Assembly (NCBI GenBank): GCA_002633005.1
Contig: NMRA01000054.1
Span: forward strand, 438,952-502,951
Source of the DNA: Phoronis australis
Taxonomy: Eukaryota; Phoronida; Phoronidae
Length of the DNA stretch: 64,000 nucleotides
Reading direction: 5' to 3'
Each line of letters begins with the position of its first letter. Position 1 is the first letter of the stretch. The notes below the pieces were generated by a model. It made no database searches, was not told the DNA's origin, and worked only from the letters and a program-made list of their open reading frames with translations. Position numbers and translations under genes: made by a program. This document shows, piece after piece, positions 47,801 through 58,200 of this stretch.

Positions 47801-47891
47801 TCAAGCTAGCATGCACCCGGACATAGCAGCAGACATTCATGTCAATCTCACTGCTAAGTTAGTGGACGCTTCTGTAGATGCTACTTCATAG
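29783..47891 (+). CDS. CREB3L: OASIS-family bZIP transcription factor (CREB3L1/CREB3L2 type), complete, 536 aa
   Basis: ER-anchored transcription factor: after transport to the Golgi, site-1 and site-2 proteases release the N-terminal bZIP domain, which enters the nucleus and activates secretory-pathway and matrix genes. Coding exons: 29783-29878, 38461-38638, 39441-39710, 43351-43535, 44308-44451, 44824-44882, 45469-45631, 46119-46290, 47548-47891; 1,611 bases, in phase. In order: acidic N-terminus; three IK-x-E sites (67-70, 117-120, 162-165), SUMO-type; a Ser/Pro region with TPPSS at 190-194, like the FBXW7 degron known in vertebrate OASIS proteins; the family-specific pre-bZIP block (about 255-280); basic region with [13 protein letters not shown]; zipper at 308, 315 (Phe), 322, 329, 336, 343; one transmembrane helix about 361-378; RSRVLL at 424-429, a site-1-protease RxxL match; a lumenal tail with two N-glycosylation sequons. 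Human CREB3L1 and CREB3L2 are of similar length. Intron 1 spans 8.6 kb. Confidence 0.95.
34121..34582. mobile_element. MITE family A, copy 2 (about 462 bp)
   Basis: Ends GGGCCTTTTCATACT and AGTATGAAAGGGCC are inverted, and the body aligns with 5,417-5,923, sharing TTATTGCCAGGTGCCACTGT and GTTAACTACCGAAG. CpG sites of copy 1 are mostly TG or CA here. Confidence 0.85.
34781..35111. mobile_element. MITE family B, copy 1
   Basis: Starts AAGGTGCATTTCACTGACC; the right part, AATATGAGACCCATTTT to CAGCTAAATCCTAAAG, aligns with copies at 39.8, 43.9 and 63.9 kb. Shared core words are GTGCCATTTTTGAAT, TTTTAGGGTTGACC and ATTACCACACTTATC. Non-coding. Confidence 0.7.
37912..38045 (+). mobile_element. tRNA-derived SINE head
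   Basis: Box A-like TGGACTAGTGGGTTGAG (37922) and box B-like GGTTCAAACTC (37966-37976) are spaced as in a tRNA. The intervening TCTCCTGGCCACAAGGTC resembles an anticodon arm with variable loop. The 5' and 3' acceptor strands do not pair well and a non-tRNA tail follows, so this is a SINE rather than a tRNA gene. Confidence 0.6.
38461..38638 (+). CDS. CREB3L: CREB3L coding exon 2
   Basis: Residues 33-92. Contains the [13 protein letters not shown] block seen in CREB3L1/2 and HIKSEHSYS with the first IK-x-E motif. Borders TTGTAG|GAAC and GAAG|GTATT. Confidence 0.93.
39441..39710 (+). CDS. CREB3L: CREB3L coding exon 3
   Basis: Residues 92-182. Thr/Met-rich activation region with SIKAEPL and DIKVEPQ, two further SUMO-consensus motifs. 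Borders TACCAG|ATCT and GATAG|GTAAG. Confidence 0.92.
39800..39985. mobile_element. MITE family B, copy 2 (5' part only)
   Basis: Starts AAGCTGCATTTCGCCCTATT, as in copy 3, then shows GCACCATTTTCAAAGTTGC and TTTAGGCCTGTCCC. The right end cannot be placed. Confidence 0.6.
40618..40801 (+). CDS. THAP-domain protein, exon 1 (element-borne)
   Basis: The first half of a C2CH THAP zinc finger, a DNA-binding module found in P-element-type transposases and host factors. CVPGC (residues 12-16) supplies the first two zinc ligands; the Trp of LCEKWINNI and the FKPT block are typical. The 3' border is uncertain: a GC donor after CGCAGG would restore the frame into exon 2, whereas the nearest phase-compatible GT donor lies about 45 bases further and would add an odd insertion. 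Confidence 0.65.
41578..41972 (+). CDS. THAP-domain protein, exon 2 (element-borne, truncated product)
   Basis: Follows ATTCAG. Supplies the remaining C-x2-H ligands in HRVCSEHF and the closing NNIPTEFPL block, equivalent to the AVPTIF box of THAP domains. About 110 more residues without a recognised domain follow, to a stop 8 bases before the right inverted repeat. The product would be a small DNA-binding protein with no nuclease domain. Confidence 0.65.
43351..43535 (+). CDS. CREB3L: CREB3L coding exon 4, Ser/Pro degron region
   Basis: Residues 182-243. [15 protein letters not shown] followed by [12 protein letters not shown] closely matches the Ser/Pro segment of vertebrate OASIS proteins, which includes an FBXW7-type phosphodegron. 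Borders TTTCAG|CTGC and CTCCG|GTAAG. Confidence 0.95.
43905..44256. mobile_element. MITE family B, copy 3 (complete, about 352 bp)
   Basis: The two ends form a roughly 50-base inverted repeat: AAGCTGCATTTCGTC and GCTGAAAAACGAAAATTCGA on the left pair with AATTTTCGTTTTTATCCAGC and GATGAAATTCAGCTT on the right. It ends about 50 bases before the acceptor of CREB3L exon 5. Non-coding. Confidence 0.8.
44308..44451 (+). CDS. CREB3L: CREB3L coding exon 5, pre-bZIP block and basic region
   Basis: Residues 244-291. [20 protein letters not shown] is nearly the vertebrate OASIS adjacent-to-bZIP motif; the exon ends in [10 protein letters not shown], the first half of the DNA-contacting basic region. 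Borders TTTTAG|ATTC and AACAAA|GTAAG. Confidence 0.97.
44824..44882 (+). CDS. CREB3L: CREB3L coding exon 6, basic region
   Basis: Residues 292-311. [20 protein letters not shown] is the conserved basic region and first zipper heptad. At 59 bases it is too short for ORF scans but is fixed by phase and homology. Borders TCCTAG|ATTT and AAAAG|GTGGG. Confidence 0.97.
45469..45631 (+). CDS. CREB3L: CREB3L coding exon 7, leucine zipper and start of membrane helix
   Basis: Residues 311-365. Heptads continue through Phe315, Leu322, Leu329, Leu336 and Leu343, then a short linker ends STCLM, the start of the transmembrane helix. Borders CTCCAG|AGTG and TTATG|GTAAG. Confidence 0.96.
46119..46290 (+). 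CDS. CREB3L: CREB3L coding exon 8, membrane helix and lumenal linker
   Basis: Residues 366-423. Starts [13 protein letters not shown], completing the single membrane span that the intron splits, then a Ser/Thr/Pro-rich lumenal segment. Borders TCACAG|GTTC and CAGCA|GTGAGT. Confidence 0.92.
46536..46620 (-). mobile_element. tRNA-like SINE fragment
   Basis: Read on the minus strand: TATCTCAGTGGCTTAAGCA (box A-like) and GGGTTCGAATCATGG (box B) at tRNA-like spacing. The flanking strands do not form a proper acceptor stem. Lies in CREB3L intron 8. Confidence 0.55.
47548..47891 (+). CDS. CREB3L: CREB3L last coding exon, site-1-protease site and lumenal tail
   Basis: Residues 423-536 and TAG. Begins [12 protein letters not shown], so the R-x-x-L site-1-protease match lies about 46 residues after the membrane span, as in vertebrate CREB3L1. 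NKT and NLT sequons in the last third fit an ER-lumenal tail. Acceptor ATTTTAG. Confidence 0.93.
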
Positions 47892-48815
47892 ATCTTGAAA
47901 ATGCCTTTGGTATTATTTTACAAACTGGGTTGCTGGAATTTTTGTTGAAGAAGTCATGATTATCGTTTTGCAATCATTTTGATGTTATTACTATTATGTC
48001 ATGTGGTGTTGATGACATAACTTAGTGAGGTTGATAGACTTGCCAAATATTCTTTTTTTGTTTTCGTTGACTTTGAACAAATTGACTGTTTGAAGGAGCT
48101 TTTGCTCAGTCAAAGGACTAAAGAGGGTTTAATTAAAGTTTGATGGATTTCGTGAGTGAGACAGTTTGTGTTGTATAATTTATTGGGTGGTGGATTTACA
48201 ACAAAACTGATGCATTTATTGCTGAAGATTGAATGACCAATAAGGCTATCAAGTGCTAGTCTTAACATATATTTGAATGTGTAATATTTATTTTTTGTAG
48301 TTATCAAATTAGTAAACATGATATAAACAGAGAGTGAAAAGACTTGTTGGACTTGAACTGTTATGCACTGAATAAGAACTCGCAAGTGAATTTCATGCCA
48401 AAAATGTGCATTTAGTTAAAGTGTAATGAAACCAGAGGCACTGTTTGTTTTGTCATTTCATCTCACTTCTCTTTTTGGCATAGCAGTGGTCATCAAGAAT
48501 GTCACTGTTGGCATTGTCAACCATCTACGGAGTTCACCCAGACAAAATGTCATATTTTGGCCAATGGGACATATTGCATTATTTGTAAATACAAAATGCA
48601 TGGGGCCTAGTTAGGGTATTGCATGAGATTGGGATATGTTGCTGTTTACTGGTAACTATTTTATTGCGGGAGTAGCAGGTAAGGGGACTTGTAAATAGTA
48701 AATTATAGTTTTTAGTTTGTACATAAAATTATGCTTTTTGCAATCATATTAAATTGGTGTATATGATACGCTGTCATTATTTTGCTCCAAATAAATATAT
48801 TTAAAAATTTCTTAT
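47892..48815 (+). other. CREB3L: CREB3L 3' untranslated region (inferred)
   Basis: AT-rich, with no exon-like frame, ending shortly after the AATAAA at 48789-48794. A T-rich stretch downstream (CTTATATTTTACTGTTGTCTT) suits cleavage. Confidence 0.6.
48789..48794 (+). terminator. Candidate poly(A) signal of CREB3L
   Basis: AATAAA within CCAAATAAATATAT, about 0.9 kb after the stop codon. Confidence 0.6.
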
Positions 48816-49940
48816 ATTTTACTGTTGTCTTTTACACCGTATTTCTATTTTTTACACTGTCTTGCATTAGGAACTACCTCGCAACCACCAACTATAAATG
48901 CATCGTACTGGTTGGGATTACAATAGACACCACAGCACCTGGTTTTTTATGACTGGTTCCTTCTGTTCGTGTACTGGGAAACAAAGCTGGGTGTCGATGA
49001 TAACTGTTGCCTGTTCAAGGCAACATTTTTTTCTGGCCTTTTTAGACACTGCAGGCTGTAAAAACTAAATTCATTTAAATTGAACTACAAAAATCAGTTA
49101 ACTACAATATAGAAGAAAAGAGAAATTAACGTGCATTGCAACCGATGTTCTTTTGTTAACATGTCCCAACATTTATTGACCAACACGATGGGTGTATGTG
49201 ACAGTAATCTTTACACCTGCAAAGAATGCTGTGAAATTTGAACGGGGAGTTCATTATGGGTTGGCAATCCTCTCGCTGCGTTTGTCAACTCTGGCTTAAG
49301 AGCATTCCACCCGATTCCTATTTTCAGTATTAGTTGTCTAACAAAGTTACGGTTTATTTGACTCTTTTGAAGAGTATTATTGAAGTATTGAACAACACAA
49401 CAGCTCTGGATCATTAGTTGGAATCTTATCACATTAACCATTGTGTTGATGCATGAAGGAAGTGGACACCGGATTGAAAACATTGTGATCAATGGGGTAT
49501 CCAAAATTCAGTGTAGAAACACGTGCATTCAGGGAATTTTGAGACTTATCCCACAAACAACCCATACTGGTAAATTGCTTTCTGCTCTCAATCCTTTCAT
49601 TAGTACCACTTGGTGTCGAACATAATTATCCATTCTTAACTTTTCCCTTCCATATTCTCACCTTCTATAAGAGTGACCTCAAAATTACTTTAATGCGAAG
49701 AGTGGAGGTTTTAAGGGTTTAACCACGTAATTTTGGATTTGAATCTGCATGCTTAACTGATCAGATGATCAGCAAGGTACACGTGCACCATCATGCAGTT
49801 ACTGTGGGCGGGTCAGTGACAAATTAAATTTCATGTCACGGCCAATTCCACTTCACAAAACCAAATCAACCAAAATTGAATAATCTATGATGATGCCTAA
49901 CTCTGATAGTTGCTAAAACAGAAAAGGTTTTCAATTTACG
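48816..49940. other. Intergenic gap between convergent CREB3L and E2F7/8
   Basis: No coding signal on either strand. Minor open frames lack splice sites or codon structure. Confidence 0.6.
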
Positions 49941-49945
49941 TATAA

Positions 49946-49951
49946 TTTATT
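49946..49951 (-). terminator. Candidate poly(A) signal of E2F7/8
   Basis: TTTATT on the plus strand is AATAAA on the minus strand, about 0.85 kb past the stop at 50804. The interval 49,952-50,803 would be the 3' UTR and shows no coding signal. Confidence 0.45.
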
Positions 49952-50803
49952 TCAATTTCTTTAATATACAATGCTAAATGAATATATAAACAGAAGTACC
50001 TCGTACTTCTTTAAGTTGTCAAATATTCGAGCGAATACATAGACAGAAGTACCTTGTACTTTCTTGTCTGTCCATTCCTCTTGATGGTAACCACAACTAT
50101 CATTACTTATCTAACATTACTACTCACTAAATGCCCGACCAATGCTACAGACCAAAACACTCTCTAACAACTACGTATTGTTGCCAAGACAAAACAGGCC
50201 AAATAAAACCGAGATAAAAACAATAAATCCAATACCTTAAAAACTTAAACTTTAAAAGCCAAAGGTTAAACACTGAGAAATGGAAATTCTAAATTAGAAC
50301 CTACTAGCTGAAAACTAGTCATGTTAAACAAACGGATCGGGGAGCAGTGTAAAAATTGAGCAGTGTTCATCACAGAATCACAAATTAAAAACTGAACTTA
50401 ATTATTTACAACAAAACAAAATCATGACAGTTTATAGTCAGCATTGTCTATAGATATTATTGGTTACAACGCCTTTCTGTCAGTTAATACTGAAGGCTTT
50501 ACCTGCCATGACTTTCAGAGATCTAACACATCACAGTTGTGCAACATCAACCCTAATCTTAAGAGTATATAACAGTACTTGCAACTTAGGAATGTCCTGC
50601 AAATGTCTATTATGCGTACAAACGGTTGAAATCATACTAAGAACACTGTTACCCCTATGACACTCTGTGATTGAACAAACATTAAAGTTCAACTAAACTT
50701 ACAACAATCAAATGACAAAATGACCAGTATTAATACAGTATCTTTGAAGCACCAATGAAATTAAACTCATACTTGTTACATTTTCTGTCAACAGATTTTT
50801 AAA

Positions 50804-52245
50804 TTAATAGTTCTGTATCGGAAAACTGCCAGTTAGAGTCAAGCGACGAGCTGTATTATCAACAATTTGTTGATGCGTTTGTGCCTCTGTCATGTGACTT
50901 GACATGGAAGTCATGGGGATGAAACCAGGCGTGTTACGAAAGAAAGTATTGGGTGTGATTGCAATAGAGTTGTGCGGTGTGCCTGCAGGGTGCTCCAGTG
51001 CTGTTGACTGAAGAGGGGTGCTGAAAGACTGGGACAGATTTGTACGGACCATCGAGGGCTGCGGCGTCTGTGTGCTGCTCTGACTGATGACCAGGTTTGT
51101 TGGTGAAATGACTGTAAGGGGGATTTGACTGATGCTTGGGGGGAACACCTGCTGTAGCTCCGGAGAGGAATTGATGTGAGCCAGGTGTTGCTGTGGAAAC
51201 GAATACTCCATAGAGAGGCCGCTAGATCCAGAGTTTTCCAGATCGGTGGCGGAGGAGTTGGGTGTCATCAAGTTAGGGGACGTTTGGGGAGATAGGTAGG
51301 CGGTGTTGATCAAGAGTGGACGGAGACCAGACGGAGTAAGGCCAAGATGACCGACATTGACTGGTTGCAGAATAAGCGGTGGGGAGCCTTGCTTGAACTG
51401 TATGGGTGACAACTCATGCACAGCAGTGCTTGGCATCTGGATTGTGGGTCGGATCAGCTGGCTACCAATGGCAGATCGAATAGTGGGACAGGGCTGACTG
51501 CTGGCAGACGATGCACTTTTGTTGTTGATGTCAACCCCACACTCGAGGTCACCACTTTGTGGATCAGCTGGCAATGGAGAAGCAAGGTCATAATAACCCT
51601 CACTAAACCCAGGGGGTGAAGGGGTCTTCTGGACAGGCAGCTGAGTTGAAGGTCGAGACGAGTTGAACTCAGGGTCGAGATGAAGAGCTCGTAATGGTGA
51701 TGGCCTTGCCCTGTCATTGGCCTTCACCACCCGTCGCTGATACTGATTAATGCAGGCCACCTCAGCATCTTGCTGACTAGGCGAACTTTCCTCCGAACCG
51801 TCCTTGCATGCTGACTCCGTCTTGATCCTCTTAGTTGGAAGTTCATACTCGAAATCCTCCCCCAGATGTGATTTTTGTACCATGCGCTTGCTACGACGTA
51901 CTTCAAGTCCACTGCAGCCGTTATTGTTGGTGTCACCATCACTGCTTTTTGTGGCGACAGATGGTTGAGTGGAGACTTTAAGCAGAGATATGTTCTGTGA
52001 CTTTGACCTATCTAGCTGTAGCAGGGCAGCTATCTTAGTAGGTGCGGTGCTGTTGTTGCTGGGAGAGCTGGTCTGTGCAGATGACCGGTGATTGACTGGG
52101 GTCAGCTTGATTTTGTTGAGTGGGATGAACACCTGCTTGGCACCCTGAGTAGTCTGCTGACCGCTGCTAACAAAGATTAGCTGACCTACTTTGTTATTGG
52201 TGACATTGTTCAGGATTTGCACACCATCAGTGTCGCCGACAGAGC
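50804..52245 (-). CDS. E2F7/8: E2F7/8 coding exon 11 (last), C-terminal regulatory region
   Basis: Residues 514-993 and TAA. Low complexity, rich in Ser, Pro, Gln, Thr and Asn; contains [20 protein letters not shown] and TKRIKTE, a likely nuclear localisation signal with an IK-x-E motif, and several SP/TP sites. The acceptor TCATTGCAG fixes the start; the in-frame ATG just upstream is intronic. Confidence 0.92.
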
Positions 52246-55200
52246 CTGCAATGAACAAGACTATCTTTAATATTCATGGCTTTTCACAGCCAAAATAACA
52301 GTGACATCATTACCAGCATTAGTTATGTTATCTTCAGTAGTACACATTTAAATTCAACTTTTCATTTTAAGACTCACGCGTTTAGTTTGTAAACGTCAAT
52401 TCCTTACTGCAATCATGGAACTCCAAACTTTCCAATCTCAGAAAGCTTGTTATGACAAAGAAACAAACAACTGAGATCGGGTTTTTAGAAGATGATATAT
52501 GTCAAAAATTACTGACATTGTTTTACAACAGGTATGTCGTTCAGCTGCAATTGACAATCTGTTTGAATTCCTTTTATGTATTGTCAAGAACACTCACAAT
52601 TGTCCATTTCCAACCCAATGAAGTGTACATTTTTAATCCTCTATGACTGAAAATCTTAACCCATGGCTTAGAATGTATCACAATTGTTGATAATCACATG
52701 ACCACTATTTTTGCACATATAAATATGTGGGCGCATAATAATACCTTGGCTGGACTGTGGGCTGCCTGGTTGAGACAAGAAAAGCTTCTCACGCTCCTCT
52801 TCTGCCACCTGACAGATTTGTTCGAACGATGCATGACGGGTCAAAGAACTTTTGCCTTTTACCGGCGCATCTTCTCGTTTAAGAAGAGCCACTCTCGTCT
52901 TGACAACTTCTGGAAAAGCACAACAAATGATGATGAAGGATTAGATAACAACTTCATGTAAAGACCAACCACTTATAAAACACAATCTTTCATTTCATAA
53001 TTAAACTTTAACTTAGAAAGTAGGATATTAAATTTTGAGGGCAATAAATTACGCATTGACTTCAGGCTTTCAAGCAGTTTGGGGCAAAAAAGTAAGAAAA
53101 AAGTAGGACACGTTTTCAAAAAAAAAGGAAAAAGTAGGAATTGTGGAGTGAAAAGTAGGAAAAAGAGCAAGCCTTCAGGAGTAGTTTTCAACGATTTTTA
53201 CCAAATGAATGACGTTCACCTCATGTCACAGGCAGAACTCACCATTAGTTGAAGAGTTAGCAGGACTTCATTCACACTTTTGAGTGCAAAAGGTTTGACT
53301 GCGTAATTTTATTGTACAACACCTACCATTGAAGGAAAGGGGCATCTCAAGTGGCACAGTCCTTGGATTTTGATCCCTGGGGGGTCCAAAAGAGGATCCA
53401 AATGTCCATTTAATTAAAAATTCGAGTGCAACATCTCTCACAAGTTCATTTGATGCAAATCACCACTCAAATAAAAATGATGCAACTTAAAACGTGAAAA
53501 TGCCTGGGGTTATTAATTAAGACGCCTACTAGTTAACAACCAGTTAATGATTTATTTAAACTTTTAAGTGCGACAAAAAATCTTTTTCCAAAATTCAGCT
53601 AAGTAACTCTGGACACCTTATCCACAAATTAAGACACGATTTACCCTCAGTTTTGCAGATAAGTAAAAGCTCTCCAATGAACGCGTGTAAGCCGAGGTAT
53701 AAGTTGCGTTTAAATAACGTAGATCGCCTTGTCCTCTTGTCCCAACCCTCTTGTCCACACCGTGGATCTAACTCAATGGACATGGTGTAGGAACAACACC
53801 AGAATGTTGGTGTCAGAACCTCTTTTGACAATGTCGCCAGGTGTGGGCTTGTGCACCTCAGTTATATGAAGGATGACTCTGATGTCGGCTTCAGAGTAAT
53901 TACAATTTAGAGACGGAACTGATTCTGTGCATACTACTCCATCTTCAACAAAGTACCGAGTGCACACTCCAATCACTTCCCAATACAATACCCTTCCATC
54001 TAGACGTGGACTGTGGAAGTTGCTCAACCAATCCTTAGCGAGAAACGATAGCTCTCGTTTGAATGACTCCCACTCTAGTTATTTCGTGAACCAAGTCTCT
54101 TTTCTATTCAGATCCTTTTCTAACAAGTTCGCCTCCTACAACAAGGTCTTACTGTCCCTCAGGATCCAAACAACCCTGTCTTATCTATAAACCCCACCAA
54201 AAACTGCGTGTTAAGTTGTGCATATGGTGTCCAAGTTTGCCAAACTAAAAAAATTTTTGTTGCACTTAAAAATTTAACTAAATCGTTAACCGGTCGTTAA
54301 TTAGAAAGTGTCTAAATTAATATACAAGGATTTTTGTCTTAAGCTGTATTTTTGTTCATTTCAAATAATGTTTTATCTATAGCAGAAATCAGAATTGTTG
54401 TATTTCATCTTTTGTACATGTCAAGTTCATTTTTGGGGGTCTTGTTATACCCCAGGAAAAAATGAAGTCTTAAGTTGTGATTATGGTGTCTACAGTTACT
54501 AAGGGCTGTTCCAGTAAAATCTGTATGGGAGGGGGGGGGAAGGCACCTTTTTTTCGCACCCACCACCCATATGTTTCATTTATTTCTTCAGCCTACCACC
54601 CATAATTTTTTATAAGTTTGAAATGCAACCACCCGTAATTTTTTTTGTTCTTGTGGTTGACTGCACAGGCGCTTGAGTTTATCTGTTCCTCCATCACCAC
54701 TAACGTCATTCATTACTAAGAAAACATATGTTTCTTATATAGGGTTATTAGCCATCGATAAATTCGAGCACCTGTGGTTAAATGGTGGTATTGGCATGCC
54801 GATGAGAAGATCGGAGGGAGTGAAAAAGTCGGAGCTTTTTGCAAGTTGCATTTTTGTTTCAGTTTTTGATTCTGTGCGGATTGTTTATAAAATTTACTAA
54901 AATTACCCACCATCAAACATTTATGGTCCAACGAAACAACAACGACCTGTAAATTTTTATTTTTTTGAAGTACGACCACCAGCCATTTTGAATTTAAATC
55001 AAACGTAACCACCCATAAATTTTTATTTCAGTTGCCTTCCCCCCCCCTCCCACACAGATTTTGCTGGAACAGCCCTAAGCTATCTTTTGAAAAAAGAACT
55101 TTTGTACCCACTTAAAAGTTGAAATAAATTGTTAATTGGCTGTTAATTAGTAGGCATCTTAATTAATAAACTCCAAGAATTTTCACATCTTAACAAAACT

Positions 55201-58200
55201 GGCATCACTTTTGAGGGGTGATTTGAATGAAATAAAATGGATTTTTGGGTCCTCTTTTGGACCACCCTCGGGACCAAAGCCCAGAATTGTGCAAATAAGA
55301 CGCTCCTTTCCTTTAATGGAAGGTGATTTACAATAGAATTATGCACTAAAACCTTTTGCACTCATAAGTGTGAATAAAGTCCTGTTGGCTGGTCGTTTGG
55401 TTAGCATCACTTGTGCTGGAGTACTTGGTGTGCTGCTCCTGATAACCTAAAACGACTACTCGCTAATCCAAAAACATAACTTAGACGGAAAATTTACAGC
55501 TATGAGAAAAAAGTAGGAAAAAATAGGAAATATTAGGAATTTCAGAAAAAAGTAGGAAAAGCAGGAACAAGCCAAAAAAAGTAGGAAAAAGTAGGAACGC
55601 TTGAAAGCCTGTGAGTTCCACTGGTGAAAGATGACAGTTTCTGTAACGGTATTTAGTTGTCTTGTAAAGCATTCAAAGCTCAAGCTTTTCAGACACTGCT
55701 TAAAATGTTCAAATAATGCTCAGAGTTTTTCAAACACACCACGTCTGTTAACATGTAGGATAAACACTGCTGCTTGAAATTGATCTACTCAACTACAAAG
55801 AAAGTGCTCTGGAACTTACCATCCACTGTGTTAGAGGCGGGCTTGCAGGTCTGTGCTTTTGTGGGATTCAGGATGGTGCACACTAACAAATAGACAAAAT
55901 TACTGAGCACAGTAAACACCACACCTGGGATGTGCTGCCAAACGCTAGTTTGTGAATTTAGCGACATCACACAAGATCATAACAATGAAAGGCCGGTGTT
56001 TCGCACATGGGAAAAATGTGTGTAAATTCAATATTTTAAATCCAAAAAGAATCCTCAACATTTCTACATACAAATGACTAGTATTATGGAACACAGTCCA
56101 GGGATACATCTTGTACATAAGCACTGTAAGTGTTATGGAACACAGTCCAGGGATACATCTTGTACATAAGCACTGTAACCATGATTTGTACACTAAAGCT
56201 TTCAAAACTATACTATGGTATATGCTGCTAGCATTCCAACTTTCTATTTTAGCAACAAAGAATATAAAAACCTGCTGGAGTTAGCTAAATTTGGTTTACT
56301 ATTACTTAAGAGAATCATAGAGTCAAAATTATGGAAGTAGGCTATTGTGGTCTGATACATACGTTTAGGGTTTTGAGCACAGTCCAGCATGGAGTGTTTA
56401 GAACTTGGTCGATGCACACCATCTGTGGAGCAAACTGAAATGAAGTATGAGTTGTCAATAAACTTGAGAGCAAGGCACTATTTTATTTACTGCTACTTTT
56501 GTAAACACCCACATTGGATATTTCTAACTTGCCAGACAGTCCTATTCACCTCACTCTGTGTTTAGTTAAGCATTCACACAGAATGATTCGAATCATAAGA
56601 CAGTAAATTGAGTGAGTCATGGGTAGGTACATACAATCTATTTAGGCACTGCCCTCTGTGTAAATGTACCAGTCATAACACCATGCTTACTTGGGCAACC
56701 TTGCTTTCTGTTCCAAGCCTAGACGAACCACCATGACTAATTACTAGCAGTCATTAACTCACCAACTAAGTCATCTCTATTCACATTGTCCACATCTGGC
56801 CCTACGTACTGGAAAGCAGGTTTGCGACCACGAACCTCAGTCACGTGCACTTTACGGATCAACTGCAGACTAGTCAAGATGTTGGCGATGTCATATAGAC
56901 GACGGATTTTGGCTGAAATTGACAAGTCATCTTACAGGCAGGTAAAACAGCAAGTTCAGTAGAAAGTGGGAAAGCTGTGAATTAAAAGTATTATTTAAAC
57001 ACGTATGGCAGTCCCATCAATACCTTTAGATTAGAACGTAAATGTCATGTCTCCCATTTAAACCTTTGCAGTGCATGTCTGGGTAAGACCTCCCTGTTGA
57101 GCAGAGAAGAGATCATTTGTATAATTGTTGGCAAGTAATGCCACATAAATCTTTAGAGAACTCCCACATGTAATACTGTATTCACACAAGCGGTCTCTCA
57201 AAAATTAAATCTCCCATATCCAGTACAACTAAGACACTGAAATAAAATGCCTATATCATTTGTATAATAACAGTTTAATATTCCCATTTATTATTGTGTG
57301 GTGATTGTCTAAAGCCTGCATAAAATGCTCACTGCGGTTTCCGGGCTGAATTTTATTGTATTGTATTATGTTTTATGTAAGTCTAAAAAGAAGCACGCTT
57401 CTCAATTTATATTAGAAAACAGAAATGAACAAACTTGTTTGATACTTAATTAAGTTCATTTAGCTACCACATGAGTCAATTACTGTATTGTGAAACATAA
57501 CCTAGGTATTAATTACCATTTCCTGCCAAAAATAACACAAAGACATAACATTAAAACGACTTCAGCTGAAACTTACTTTTGTATTTGGCACTTTCAGTTT
57601 TGTCAATCTCATTTTCTCCAATGAGAATTTTAGCAGCTAGATCCAGATTGATTGTCTTGGGCTAAAAAAACAATTTACCAAATCACAAATAATGAACACA
57701 CTTAAATTACTGTATAACTCGTGGAAAATTAGATACAGGAGTACTTATTACTTTCAATAATTGACAAATCATCACTACACCTGAGCTGGCTATCATAAAA
57801 TTGATATCTGACTACTGTATGATGTCAAGCATATTGTTCAACAATGCCACATGCAGCCTTATAAGGTCATGCAATAACTTTATGCAACCAAGTTGGTTTA
57901 CAAAAGATGAATATTTACCTTGGAGACCAAAAACAGCATGAGAAACTTCTGACTCATGATTCCTAGAGAACGCTCTTTTCGCACTGCAAATAAAAGGTGA
58001 GAATCATCTCATGAGGAGAATGTTATAGGTAAATATTAGTACTTGGAGTCATTTTGTGACTCATGAAATCACCCAGAGATGACAGTGTGTGAATTAAAGG
58101 CAAACTAATATGATTAACCTGGGGATTTATGCCATCTCGTTTTACAAAAACTGATAGTATTTTATGAACTGGGGTGTGTGTAATCGACAGCAAAGACAAA

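Noticed and set aside
51416-51942. Frames overlapping E2F7/8 exon 11 on both strands
   Set aside because: Shadows of the long C-terminal exon.
52698-52961. Plus-strand frame across E2F7/8 exon 10
   Set aside because: Antisense shadow of the exon.
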